Notes: generated by a model not told the origin, from the letters alone. A stretch of 37,742 bases of DNA from Phycisphaera mikurensis (GCA_005240095.1 SBAX01000482.1:1-37742); one strand, 5' to 3'. Counted from the first letter of the stretch, positions 15,231-24,156 are shown. Made by a program: numbers and translations.

Positions 15231-17021
15231 TCAGTTTCCGGAAGGGAACAAGGCATCATGGGTCTTCATGAGAGCCACGAGGGCATGCTGGCAATGGTCG
15301 ATGCGCAGGGTATTCAGCGCCGGGGCGGTGCGAATACCGCCGACGGCGTCGGTGGGGCTGCGCATGTAGTAAGCCTCTTCGGGGCGGACCTGGAGTTGCA
15401 TGATGAACCGCGCCGCCTGGCGGACGAGATCTTCGTAGCGCCTGGCCCGGGCCTCGTCCTTGACTTGTCGAGCGAGGTCCAGAGCATCGGCGAAGGCTTC
15501 GAGATAGGAGGCGGTGGCTACGCCCGCCCGCCCTTGGCTGTGGGCGGCGATGCCGCCGTGGAGTTCCGGCCAAGGGCAGTTGGCCACGGTCAACTGCTTT
15601 GCGGCGAGGTAATCCGCCAGGGCGAACACGTAGTCGATGTAGTCCTGCCTTTTGGTATGCCTGGCCATGAGAGCGAAGGCCTGCACCTGCCACGGCACGA
15701 ACGCCGGAGAGCGCGAGCCCTCGAAATAATCGCGATAGAAATCGATCGCCCGGTCGAAGGCCTGGAGGATTTCGGCGCTGGGGTCGCGGTCGTACTCCGC
15801 CCCGAGAGCAAGTAATGCTTCCCCGGGGAAGTAATCCTGTCCGCCCACATCCAGTGCGGGGGGGAATGCGGTCATGAACATTCCGGAGGGGCGTTGCAGG
15901 AAGAGCATGCCCTTGACCAGCCGGCGGCGGACGGCCTCGTAGCCCTGCGGGTTGGGATGATGGGTCACCGCCAGGGCAAGCAGGGCGGTGACGCCGAGCT
16001 TGTTGCTTCCGTCGGCGGTGGCGATGAAGGCGGCGCCCTCGACGGAGGGGACGTCAGTGAGCCCCTGGAGGTGATAGGCGATCGCGGCATCTGCGGCGGC
16101 GAGCGATGCGCTCTTGCCGGACGACCGTGCGTGCATGGCCAGCCCTAAGGTTGCGCCGACCTGGCGGACAACGTTGTCCTCGTCGCTGTAGCGGTCGGCG
16201 CCGGGTTCGAAGCGGTAGGCGAACAGCCCGGAGGCGCGCTGCCGGTAGGTCATATATTCGGCGGCGCGGTCGATCGACTCTTTCAGGCCCCGCGACGAAA
16301 CGGCCTCCGGCGGGACGACGGTGAGTCCACGATGCAGCGAGACAATCGGTTGACCGGCTTGGGGCTCGTACCAGTGGGCGGTGCGAAAACGCATAAGGGG
16401 AGTCTGGGTGATTTTGTTGCCGCTAAGTTGGAGGCCCTGAGCGAGGAGCTTGAGGGCGTCAGCCACGGGCAGGTCGCTGGCGATCATGTCCGACGGGCAC
16501 ACGCGACGGGCCTTGTCGCCGGCGACCACGACCACGCCGTCGATTCCGGGCTCGATGGCGGCGTCCGCGGTGCCGGGCTTCGTCCAATCCGTCCCAGACG
16601 AAAGCGGTACCGGCTGACCGATTACTTCGATCTCGATTAACAGTTCGTCAATCGTCGCCGTGTACTCGGCTTGGGCAACCACCCGGCCTGCGATGAGGGA
16701 GGCATCACGGGTGGCGGTTGTGATGGGTCCCTGTCCGCCGACTCCCACGCCGAGCAGGTAGCCGTGATGGCGGATGCGGACCATGACTTCCGCGGACTGG
16801 GAGGCCAAAGCGTCCGGCGTGTAGCCCGGCTGGTACGTCCCACGGGCCGCTACCGTATCGGTGACGGTTCGCCGCGCGACGCGTGAGAGGAACTCCCGGT
16901 GTGGGGAGCTGATCACCACGGAAGGAGGAGCTGGAAGGTCATCTGACGCGGCGCTCAGGCCGGTCGCGGTGAGGTTGTGAGCGGTGAGCAGAACGGCGAT
17001 CGCCAGTTTGTGACCCGGCAT
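15231..17021 (-). CDS. Exported AMMECR1-domain / alpha-alpha-toroid fusion
   Basis: A 596-residue protein with a signal peptide (MPGHKLAIAVLLTAHNLTAT, cut near residue 25). Residues about 40-205 match the AMMECR1 fold: an initial helix (REFLSRVARRTV), ATRDASLIAGRVVAQA, ATIDELLIEIEVIGQPVPL, IEPGIDGVVVVAG and a C-terminal ADALKLLAQGLQL helix. The usual GCIG-type signature is replaced by LLGVGVGGQGPI. Residues about 225-590 look like an alpha/alpha toroid (paired helices; YSDEDNVVRQVGATLGLAMH; SYLEAFADALDLARQV) as in six-hairpin glycosidases and terpenoid-cyclase-like folds. AMMECR1 proteins are normally cytosolic and linked to Memo/radical-SAM partners, so an exported toroid fusion is unusual. 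It heads a likely two-gene operon with the GT-C-like membrane protein. Activity unknown. Confidence 0.7.
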   Translation of the reverse strand: MPGHKLAIAVLLTAHNLTATGLSAASDDLPAPPSVVISSPHREFLSRVARRTVTDTVAARGTYQPGYTPDALASQSAEVMVRIRHHGYLLGVGVGGQGPITTATRDASLIAGRVVAQAEYTATIDELLIEIEVIGQPVPLSSGTDWTKPGTADAAIEPGIDGVVVVAGDKARRVCPSDMIASDLPVADALKLLAQGLQLSGNKITQTPLMRFRTAHWYEPQAGQPIVSLHRGLTVVPPEAVSSRGLKESIDRAAEYMTYRQRASGLFAYRFEPGADRYSDEDNVVRQVGATLGLAMHARSSGKSASLAAADAAIAYHLQGLTDVPSVEGAAFIATADGSNKLGVTALLALAVTHHPNPQGYEAVRRRLVKGMLFLQRPSGMFMTAFPPALDVGGQDYFPGEALLALGAEYDRDPSAEILQAFDRAIDFYRDYFEGSRSPAFVPWQVQAFALMARHTKRQDYIDYVFALADYLAAKQLTVANCPWPELHGGIAAHSQGRAGVATASYLEAFADALDLARQVKDEARARRYEDLVRQAARFIMQLQVRPEEAYYMRSPTDAVGGIRTAPALNTLRIDHCQHALVALMKTHDALFPSGN

Positions 17022-17142
17022 GCCGATGAGTATAGTGCGTGCCGTGAGAAGTCACAAACGCGAACGCCCGCGGCAGGATGCAGTTTGTGAAGACAGTTGT
17101 CCCGATCCACGTATGGTTCAACGGGCAGGCCCCGCCCTTCGC

Positions 17143-18066
17143 ATGGCCGTGACCGACGCCGACTTCGCTGCTCCGATTGTCACCGCTGCCGCAGAAGTTG
17201 CCCATGCGGTGAGTGCCCGCGTGCTGTTCGCCTATGTGAATGCGGTGGACGACCTGGCCAACCTGCAAGCAGCGGTCAAGCCGCCGACCAAGTTGATCGT
17301 CGTCTGCCGCGATCCCGACGAAGAGCAGAGGGCACGCGAACTGTCGATCGCCTACCTCTCCGTTCCGGCGTTCGATCTGTCGCGCATGGGACAGATCAAG
17401 ATGGCCACGCTGATTGCGTTCTCGCAGCAGTTGCTTAAGGCCGGGGACGTCTTCGTGTTTCTCAGTGGGGTGGTGGGGCACGGCATCGACACGCTGGTCA
17501 CCATGCGCGTCGGGGAGGAGTATGAGCTGTTCCAATCCGTGGGGCAGCCTCAACTGACGGAGCACATTCGCCGGCCGGTGTTCGAAAAGCTGCTGCGGAT
17601 TGCCCTGGAACTGGCCCATGAAGGTCGCGAGGGCAAGCCCGTGGGGGCGCTGTTTGTGCTGGGAGATCATCGCGAGGTATTGCGCTGCAGCCTGCCCGGG
17701 CGGATCAATCCCTTCAAGGGCTACACCGAAAAGCAGCGCAACATTCTTGATGACACCATGGTCGAGTCGGTCAAGGAAATCGCCAAGCTCGACGGGGCCT
17801 TCATTCTTAAGGGCAATGGAGTAATCCTGGCGGCGTGCGCGACGCTGCGTCCAGCCGTGGCGGGGGAGATCCTGCCGCAGGGACTCGGAGCGCGGCATGC
17901 GGCGGCGGCGGGCATCACCGCGACCACCAAGAGCATTGCGATTACGCTGTCCGAATCGACCGGCGACGTTCGTGTCTGGCGACGCGGGGCGATGATCACG
18001 GAGATTGAGAAGGCCCCGCGAGCGCTGGTCGATCCCACGTCTCCGGCAGCGCTCAAGAAGCCCTAG
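17143..18066 (+). CDS. DisA_N-domain (diadenylate cyclase-like) protein with altered RHR motif
   Basis: A 307-residue protein. The DisA_N nucleotide-binding domain occupies about residues 180-285. The DGA motif is present (LDGAFILKGNGVILA, D217-A219), and LGARHAAAAGITATTKSIAI and SESTGDVRVWRRGAM follow. In active diadenylate cyclases, which make c-di-AMP from two ATP, the second motif is RHR; here it is R251-H252-A253. The N-terminal 170 residues are a separate alpha/beta region (ARVLFAYVNAVDDL; VFLSGVVGHGIDTLVTMRVG), similar to DisA_N proteins outside Firmicutes. I chose the ATG at 17143 because upstream starts (17020, 17113) overlap or crowd the divergent gene and add basic, non-family residues. 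Cyclase activity is uncertain. Confidence 0.8.
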   Translation: MAVTDADFAAPIVTAAAEVAHAVSARVLFAYVNAVDDLANLQAAVKPPTKLIVVCRDPDEEQRARELSIAYLSVPAFDLSRMGQIKMATLIAFSQQLLKAGDVFVFLSGVVGHGIDTLVTMRVGEEYELFQSVGQPQLTEHIRRPVFEKLLRIALELAHEGREGKPVGALFVLGDHREVLRCSLPGRINPFKGYTEKQRNILDDTMVESVKEIAKLDGAFILKGNGVILAACATLRPAVAGEILPQGLGARHAAAAGITATTKSIAITLSESTGDVRVWRRGAMITEIEKAPRALVDPTSPAALKKP

Positions 18067-18128
18067 GCAGACCGTTTCCTCGCAGGCACACCGTGCAGTA
18101 AGATTGGGGCGTGGTTGGGAGAGCGCGT

Positions 18129-18770
18129 ATGTATATCCGCGTGGTGGGTTTGTCCCTTGCAACGTTGCTGGCGGTGGGTTGTGATCGCGGGAGGGTCGCC
18201 GGCAGCGGGGTTGCGGCGTCCGAGCGACGCACGGTTGCGGGCTTCGATGAAGTCAGCCTGGTCGGGGGGATGGAGGTGGAACTCGCCACGGGTGAAGCGG
18301 CTCCCATCGAATTGACCGCGGATGACAATATCCTTCCGCTCGTTGTCACGGAGGTGGTCAACGGGCGGTTGGAGGTTTCGACCAAGGAGCCTGTTCGTCC
18401 GAAGACCACCATCAAGCTCAAGCTGCAGGCGCCCACGCTCAAGGCTGTGGTGTTAAGCGGAGCGGCGAGTATCGCAGCGCGCGATCTGCGCGGCGAGCAG
18501 GTGAGCTTTGAGCTTATGGGGGCCGCGAAGGTTAACGCTTCGGGAAGGGTCGAGCGGCTTACGATCAAGGCCGAGGGGGCCGCCGCTGTTTGGGCGGATG
18601 GCCTGGAGGCCGATCACGTCGAGGTGGAAATCACGGGAGCGGGCGAAGCGGAAGTTCACGCCGTGCAGACGCTCAAGGTATCGATGACCGGCGCGGGAGC
18701 GGTCCGCTATCGCGGCGACCCGAAGATCGAGAAGAGTATCGCGGGCGTGGGCGTCCTCAAGAAGAAATAG
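18129..18770 (+). CDS. DUF2807 (GIN-domain) lipoprotein
   Basis: A 213-residue protein whose ATG at 18129 has GGGAG seven bases upstream and opens a lipoprotein signal with lipobox LAVGC. The mature part is the DUF2807/putative auto-transporter head GIN beta-helix domain: FDEVSLVGGMEVELATGE, LTADDNILPLV and repeating beta turns (LSGAASIAARDLRG, MGAAKVNASGRV, GAAAVWADGL, ITGAGEAEVHA, MTGAGAVRY). It is probably anchored in the outer membrane. The gene lies 62 bases after the DisA_N gene and 36 before folE, all on the plus strand, but no functional link is evident. Confidence 0.85.
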   Translation: MYIRVVGLSLATLLAVGCDRGRVAGSGVAASERRTVAGFDEVSLVGGMEVELATGEAAPIELTADDNILPLVVTEVVNGRLEVSTKEPVRPKTTIKLKLQAPTLKAVVLSGAASIAARDLRGEQVSFELMGAAKVNASGRVERLTIKAEGAAAVWADGLEADHVEVEITGAGEAEVHAVQTLKVSMTGAGAVRYRGDPKIEKSIAGVGVLKKK

Positions 18771-18806
18771 TCATGGCAGGCGAGTGCTGCTCGCCTACGG
18801 AACGTT

Positions 18807-19361
18807 ATGGACCTGGAACGCATTGAACACGCCATTCGTGAAATCCTGGCCGCGGTGGGGGAGGACCCGCAGCGTGAGGGGCTGGCACGTACGCCGCGTC
18901 GGGTAGCGAAGATGTACCAGGAGCTGTTCTCGGGGCTGACCAAGGACCCGGCCGAGCACCTGACGGCGGCCTTCACCGAGATTTATGACGAGCTGGTTGT
19001 GCTGCGGGACATTCCATTTCATTCCATGTGCGAACACCACCTGATGCCCTTCGAGGGCAAGGCCCATGTGGCGTACCTGCCGGAGGGGCAGGTGGTGGGC
19101 ATTTCCAAGCTGGCCCGGGTGGTGGACGATTTCGCCCATCGGCCGCAGGTGCAGGAGCGGCTCACTTCTCAGATTGCGGATCTGCTGATGGAGCGATTGA
19201 AGGCCAAAGGCGTGGCGGTTGTGCTTCAGGCCACGCATACGTGCATGACCTGCCGAGGCATCAAGAAAGCCGGCAGCACGATGATCACCTCCGCGGTGCG
19301 GGGTTTGTGCAAGAGCGATGCCCGGACGCGCAGCGAGGTGATGACCCTGCTGCACGGATGA
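18807..19361 (+). CDS. folE: GTP cyclohydrolase I
   Basis: It converts GTP to 7,8-dihydroneopterin triphosphate, the entry to tetrahydrofolate and other pterins (also queuosine precursors). It is a 184-residue protein of normal length. Zinc ligands can be placed at Cys75 and His78 (CEHHLMPFEG) and Cys146 (HTCMTCRG), with the same spacing as in the E. coli enzyme (110, 113, 181). Other family motifs are REGLARTPRRVAKMY, GISKLARVVDDFAHRPQVQE, and RGIKKAGSTMITSAVRG. An extra Cys in CMTCRG replaces the commoner CMxMRG. The start is the ATG at 18807, in the family position. Confidence 0.97.
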   Translation: MDLERIEHAIREILAAVGEDPQREGLARTPRRVAKMYQELFSGLTKDPAEHLTAAFTEIYDELVVLRDIPFHSMCEHHLMPFEGKAHVAYLPEGQVVGISKLARVVDDFAHRPQVQERLTSQIADLLMERLKAKGVAVVLQATHTCMTCRGIKKAGSTMITSAVRGLCKSDARTRSEVMTLLHG

Positions 19362-19380
19362 CGCGTTTGTTCTTCCCCAT

Positions 19381-22300
19381 CTACTGCACTGGGCAGCCGC
19401 ACTGGCTCTCGACGGCCTGGCCGGTGTTGAAGAAGGCCCGGGCCTGCTCGAAGGTGATCACCCCCGCGAAGGCGTTCTGCATGGCGGACCGTACCTGGCT
19501 GACCGTCAAGGGGTAATCGACGTCCGGATGGGCGGCGTTGAGCAGAGCGGCGGAGCCCTGCAGAAGCGCCTGGTTGAACGAGCCGCCGGTCATGTTCGCA
19601 GCTTCGAAGAAGGTGATGCCCGGATCGAAGTTGCCGGGGATCTCCGGTGATGACAAGTCGGTGATGCCGAAGGCGTCGACGAAGAGCATCGACGGCGTGA
19701 AGCCCGTGGGGCCCCAGCGGTCGACGTGGTTCTTCCAGAAGCCCTGAGAACAGGCCTCGCGCCCGAGCCGGGCTTCGGCGGTGAACCGGAACGGCGCGCT
19801 GGCGTTGCCGCAGTCATCGGTGGCGGCGAACTCGCCCATAATGTAGGCCGGACCCGGAGCGGTGATCTTGATGGAGCCATCGGGCTGAACAGCGGCGATG
19901 ATCTGGTCGCGGCTGTTGGCGGTGATGGCCGTCAGGCGAGCGAGGCTCAAGCCCACGTCGGAGCAGTTATCGCTGGCCCGGGCGGTGAACACGGCCGGTC
20001 CGCTTTGACAGATGTAGTCAACGCCGCCGGTGAATGTGATTACCGGCGCCTTCGTGTCCTGCACCGTCACGACCTGATCGACGCTTGCGGGGTTGCCGCA
20101 GTCGTCCTCGGTGGACCAGGAACGGAAGATGGTCGATTCGCCCTCGCAGTCCCCGGGGACTTCCTTCTCCGCGAAAGCCACGGAGATGGAGGGATCGCAG
20201 TTGTCCGAAGCAGAGAGAGTCGGCGCGCGTGGGATGCTGTCGCATTCCGCGGTGATGTCCTGCGGGTCGCCGCTTAACTGCGGAGAAGTCGTGTCCACTA
20301 CGGTCAGCACCTGCACATGGGCGGATTGGTTTCCGCAGTCGTCGGTGGCGGTCCAGCGTCGCGTGATGGTGGAGCGTCCTTCGCAATCGCCGGGCTCGGC
20401 GGTCTCGTCAAGATCGACGTTTGCCACGGAGCAGGTGTCGGTGGCGGTCACGTTGGCGGGCTCGGGCACGGCGTCGCACTCGACGGTGGCGTCAGCCGGC
20501 AGCTCGCCGAAGCTGGGGGGCTTTGTGTCGGCGACATGGATGACCTGTGTCTGAGAGACCTCATTGCCGACAGCGTCGGTGGCGGTCCAGGTGCGAATGA
20601 TGGTCCAACGTCCGTCGCAGTCGCCGGGCTGAGTCGTCTCGCGCAGGGTAACCGTCGGCGTGGCGCAGTTATCCGTGGCGGTCACGTTGGGCGGCGTGGG
20701 AATCGCGTCACACTCCACGGTGATATCCGCGGGAACGCCTTGAAGCGTCGGGTCGCTAGTGTCGACGACGTCCAGAATCTGGTTTTGCGACGTTTCGTTG
20801 CCGCAGGCATCGGTGGCAATCCAGGTTCTGGTGATGGTGGCGGTACCCACGGTCGGTCCAGGGACGACATCCTCGATCAATTCGATGGTCGGCTCAGAGC
20901 AGTTGTCCGTGGCCGTCACGGTAGGAGGATTCGGGATTCCGCTGCACTCCACCACGCCATCCGCAGGAACGCCGAAGAGCTGGGGCGGCATGGAGTCGAT
21001 CACGTCAATGATCTGCGTGCCGCTCGAGGCGTTTCCGCAGTCGTCGGTGGCGGACCACTGCCGGGAGACGGTCCACTCGCCTTCACAATCACCGTCGATC
21101 GTTGTCTCATCCAGCACGACAATGGGCGTGGAACAGTTGTCCGTGGCGGATACGTCGGCGGAAGCCGGCACTGCGTCGCATTCGACCATTGTGTCGGCCG
21201 GAACGCCCGACAGTTGGGGGGCGGCCTGATCGGTCACGGTGATGGTCTGAGTCTGTGAGGCTTCGTTGCCGCACTCATCAAGAGCGATCCACGTGCGCGA
21301 GACGGTGGCCTCACCGTCGCAGCGACCGGGCATAAAAACGTCAGCCAGCTCGACGAAGGCCTGCGAGCAATTGTCGGAGGCAGTCACTTCGGCCGGCGCG
21401 GGGATGGCGTCGCAGGAAGCGGAAGCATCCTGAGGGACGCCCTGGAGCGTGGGGGCACTGTTATCCTGCACATCGATGACCTGCACGTGAACATCGCTAT
21501 TGGCGCAGTCATCGGCGGCGCTCCAGGTTCGCAGGATCGTCGCCTCGCCCAGGCACTGGCCCGGCTGGTTGTCTTCCTCGAAGACCACATCGACCGGCCC
21601 GCAGTCATCGGTGGCGGTGACGGTAACGGGGGCGGGGACGGCGTCGCATTCCACTGTCTGATCGGCGGGCTCCTGGCTGAGCACCGGGTCGGAATCGTCG
21701 CCGACGGCGATGGAAACCGATTCCCAGGCCACATGGCCGCACTCGCCGCCGCTGGCGGTGACGGATAACTCCATCACGCAGCCGCACACCGGATCGGCGG
21801 CGATGTTCACCGTGTTGCCGGTGGCGTCGCCCACAATCTGGCCGCATCCGCTGACGCTCCACAGGAACGACAGGTTCGGTAAGCCGGAGTAGTCGACGAC
21901 TGAGGCCTGGAATCCGCTTTCGCTGCACGAGGCCTGCGGCGCGGTGATCTCCAGATCAGGGGCCGGTTCCAGAGGGAACCGAACAATGGCGAAGTCCTTC
22001 AAGTCTGCCGTCCACGAGGAGGACGACCGTGTCTTGGCGGTGAAAGTGGCGTCAGTGTTGCAGGCGTCCACGTCGACGCCCAACGCCGAAAGGTTGGCGG
22101 CGCCTTCAACCAACTGACGATGAGTAAGGACGTTCACCATCGCCCCATCCGTGGTGAAGTGCTTCCACGTGCCTCCGGCACCGTGAGGAATATCCAGAAG
22201 ATTGGTGGCACTGAACATGGAATCAGGCACGTCGACGAGAATGAACTGCGCGCCGTCCCAGAACCGGATGCTGGCCACAGGGTGCGTTCCGCCCTGCTCG

Positions 22301-22947
22301 AAGTCCACGTTGATGAGGAAATCGTTGATGGTGCGCCCGCCGTCGGGGCCGAGGCCGACGATAAGACCGCTCGTCGTGCCGGTGGTGATTACGCCAGCCT
22401 GATTGAATTCGAAGTCCACGTGACTGTCGCCGCTGATGGATCGCGTTTCCGCGGCTACGAACACCCAACGATCACCGGTCAGCGGATCGACGCGGGTGTG
22501 GAAGTAGCAGTTGGTGATGTCGTTCTTCTGCGGGCTTCCGCCGCCGCCGCCCCAGTCCCACGGGCTCTGTCCGAGTCCGATCAGGTCGAGGTTTTTATTG
22601 CCTCCGCCAAAGAGAGTCGGGTCGAAGCCGTCGCCCTGATTGCCCCAGTTGGGGTCGACCATGTGCGCAGCCCGGAAGGCGGTGCCTCCCGCGTCGAGGG
22701 CGGGAAGTCCGTTTGCATCGAGCACTCCGCGGAACGAAGCACCCTGCGCCCAGCCGTCACCCAGTTGGAAGCCGGCCGGGGCGCTGCCCGAGTAGAGTAG
22801 CCCATGGACTTCAAACGGTGCGCCCGGAGATGCCGTACCCGGAAAAGTCTGGGCCACGACGACGCCGATCAACGCGGTTGCGACCATGATCGCACCGGTC
22901 AGTACGCGCCGTTTCCAGGTGCGCTGCGAACGTGCCATGCTGCTCAT
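19381..22947 (-). CDS. Exported HYR/Ig-like repeat protein with SQGFWKNH domain
   Basis: A 1188-residue secreted protein. The start at 22947 has GGAGGGG about eight bases upstream and opens a long, basic signal peptide (membrane segment near residues 16-33). Residues 34-345 are a beta-rich domain (PWDWGGGGG; SHVDFEFNQAGV). Residues about 346-415 form one Ig-like unit. Seven HYR-like Ig units follow (about 416-962), each ending in a W-A-T-DDCGN/Q-V-DT pattern and starting GVPAD-VECDA-P. The C-terminus carries CSQGFWKNHVDRWGPTGF, a motif found at the ends of many exported bacterial proteins. The even cysteines suggest disulphide-bonded domains outside the cell. Likely a surface or extracellular structural/adhesive protein. 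Confidence 0.85.
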   Translation of the reverse strand: MSSMARSQRTWKRRVLTGAIMVATALIGVVVAQTFPGTASPGAPFEVHGLLYSGSAPAGFQLGDGWAQGASFRGVLDANGLPALDAGGTAFRAAHMVDPNWGNQGDGFDPTLFGGGNKNLDLIGLGQSPWDWGGGGGSPQKNDITNCYFHTRVDPLTGDRWVFVAAETRSISGDSHVDFEFNQAGVITTGTTSGLIVGLGPDGGRTINDFLINVDFEQGGTHPVASIRFWDGAQFILVDVPDSMFSATNLLDIPHGAGGTWKHFTTDGAMVNVLTHRQLVEGAANLSALGVDVDACNTDATFTAKTRSSSSWTADLKDFAIVRFPLEPAPDLEITAPQASCSESGFQASVVDYSGLPNLSFLWSVSGCGQIVGDATGNTVNIAADPVCGCVMELSVTASGGECGHVAWESVSIAVGDDSDPVLSQEPADQTVECDAVPAPVTVTATDDCGPVDVVFEEDNQPGQCLGEATILRTWSAADDCANSDVHVQVIDVQDNSAPTLQGVPQDASASCDAIPAPAEVTASDNCSQAFVELADVFMPGRCDGEATVSRTWIALDECGNEASQTQTITVTDQAAPQLSGVPADTMVECDAVPASADVSATDNCSTPIVVLDETTIDGDCEGEWTVSRQWSATDDCGNASSGTQIIDVIDSMPPQLFGVPADGVVECSGIPNPPTVTATDNCSEPTIELIEDVVPGPTVGTATITRTWIATDACGNETSQNQILDVVDTSDPTLQGVPADITVECDAIPTPPNVTATDNCATPTVTLRETTQPGDCDGRWTIIRTWTATDAVGNEVSQTQVIHVADTKPPSFGELPADATVECDAVPEPANVTATDTCSVANVDLDETAEPGDCEGRSTITRRWTATDDCGNQSAHVQVLTVVDTTSPQLSGDPQDITAECDSIPRAPTLSASDNCDPSISVAFAEKEVPGDCEGESTIFRSWSTEDDCGNPASVDQVVTVQDTKAPVITFTGGVDYICQSGPAVFTARASDNCSDVGLSLARLTAITANSRDQIIAAVQPDGSIKITAPGPAYIMGEFAATDDCGNASAPFRFTAEARLGREACSQGFWKNHVDRWGPTGFTPSMLFVDAFGITDLSSPEIPGNFDPGITFFEAANMTGGSFNQALLQGSAALLNAAHPDVDYPLTVSQVRSAMQNAFAGVITFEQARAFFNTGQAVESQCGCPVQ
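20050..21700 (-). repeat. Seven tandem 234-bp HYR-like coding repeats
   Basis: The VECDA-type anchor of each unit (gcgtcgca or close) occurs at 21641, 21407, 21173, 20939, 20705, 20471 and about 20237. All six intervals are exactly 234 bases (78 codons), with no insertions or deletions although the sequences differ clearly. It is a protein repeat array, not a CRISPR array: there are no constant repeats with variable spacers. Confidence 0.85.
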
Positions 22948-23019
22948 TGGACTTCCCCTCCACTGACCGCCGGCCCTTTGAGTTTCTGGGGCGCGACGGC
23001 CGCTTGTGATCCGCCTCGA

Positions 23020-24156
23020 CTACTTCGAGCCGGTGTACGTCTGCTGGAAAACCGCAATGTCGTACAAATCGACTTGCCCGTCGGCGTTCAGGTCCGTGCA
23101 GGTGCAGGTACTCGAGGTAATGGCCTGGACGCCCAGCACACAAGGATCGAGGGCGGTGTAATCCGCAAGGTCCACATCGCCATCGCCGTCGAAGTCCGGC
23201 GGCCCGAGATGTTCACATACGCCGTCTACACAAATATCGATTGTGCACGGATCGGAGTCGGTGCAATCCATCTGCGTAAACGTGCAGCCGGAGCTCGGAT
23301 CGCAGGCATCCACCGTGCACAGATCCTCATCGGCACAGGTGATCGGCGTGGCCTGGCAGCCCTGCGACGGATCGCACGAATCGGTCGTACAGGCGCTGCC
23401 GTCGTCGCACGTGATCGGCGTGGATACGCACGAGCCGGCGGCGCAGGAATCCGCAGTGCAGGCGTTGCCGTCGTCGCAGGCGACGGACTGGGGGAGTCCG
23501 AGCAGTCGAAACGCCAGATCGCCGTCATCCGGCACCGCCGTCCACGCAGGCAGCAGAAGGAGATCGAAGTACTGCATGGGGCCTAAGCCGAGCCGGGTCT
23601 GGGTGATGTGCAGTCCCCACTGCGGGGGGTACTCGGCGATAGCCTGGATCTGCACCCAATAGCGCACGCCGGGCATGAGTTCCAGGCTCGAAGGGAGTGT
23701 CGCCTCGTAGGCATAGGCGTCAGGGCCGCTTGACGACTCGCCGGCGCTTCCGGCAATGTCGAAGACGGCCAGCGCCTGGTTCAAGTCCGCGGTGGGCAGG
23801 CCTCCGCCTCGCGGCGTCCCTGCGTCGTCATTCCAGAACACAATCCGGAAGCCGGTGATGGCGCCGGGCGTCGCATCGTTCCAATACTTTCCGGTCCACT
23901 GCAGGCCGGTCACGCCCCAACGGCACAGCGGACTGGCGGGGAGGATGAAGTCGTCGGCCGCCGCGGCCTCGAAGGGAAACGCAGGATCGGTCTGTGAGGC
24001 CGGGGATGCGCCGGCCGGGTCCGGTCCGCCGTTGGCTTCGATGTTGTCGTAGATGACCGCCGGCACCTCACCTGCCCGTGCGTCCAAAGCAAGCTGGCCC
24101 GCGAGGATGCATGCGAGGCATGCCGCCCGCCCGATCGGCCGCGCAAAGATGTTCAT
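23020..24156 (-). CDS. Exported protein with Dictyostelium-type Cys repeats and dockerin-like end
   Basis: A 378-residue protein. The ATG at 24156, after GGGGGGAAAGG, opens a signal peptide (MNIFARPIGRAACLACILAG, cut near ARAG). Residues about 30-220 are a beta-sandwich-like domain (IYDNIEANGG; ADDFILPASPLC; GITGLQW-like WGVTGLQW; YWVQIQAIAEYPPQWG). Residues about 222-316 are four units of a C-DDGNACT-DSC type, the pattern of the Dictyostelium CTDC extracellular repeat. The end (318-375) has two EF-hand-like calcium loops, DFDGDGDVDLADY and DLNADGQVDLYDI, as in type I dockerins and planctomycete C-termini. It lies 72 bases ahead of the HYR protein on the same strand, so both may be co-expressed extracellular proteins. 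Confidence 0.8.
   Translation of the reverse strand: MNIFARPIGRAACLACILAGQLALDARAGEVPAVIYDNIEANGGPDPAGASPASQTDPAFPFEAAAADDFILPASPLCRWGVTGLQWTGKYWNDATPGAITGFRIVFWNDDAGTPRGGGLPTADLNQALAVFDIAGSAGESSSGPDAYAYEATLPSSLELMPGVRYWVQIQAIAEYPPQWGLHITQTRLGLGPMQYFDLLLLPAWTAVPDDGDLAFRLLGLPQSVACDDGNACTADSCAAGSCVSTPITCDDGSACTTDSCDPSQGCQATPITCADEDLCTVDACDPSSGCTFTQMDCTDSDPCTIDICVDGVCEHLGPPDFDGDGDVDLADYTALDPCVLGVQAITSSTCTCTDLNADGQVDLYDIAVFQQTYTGSK

Noticed and set aside
20317-21258. Plus-strand open frame of 313 codons with Gly/Arg repeats
   Set aside because: Antisense shadow of the 234-bp HYR repeats; its periodicity is that of the real gene on the other strand.
20050-21700. Regular repeats that might suggest a CRISPR array
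   Set aside because: Units are 234 bases, diverged throughout and protein-coding as Ig-like domains; no constant repeat and spacer structure and no cas genes.
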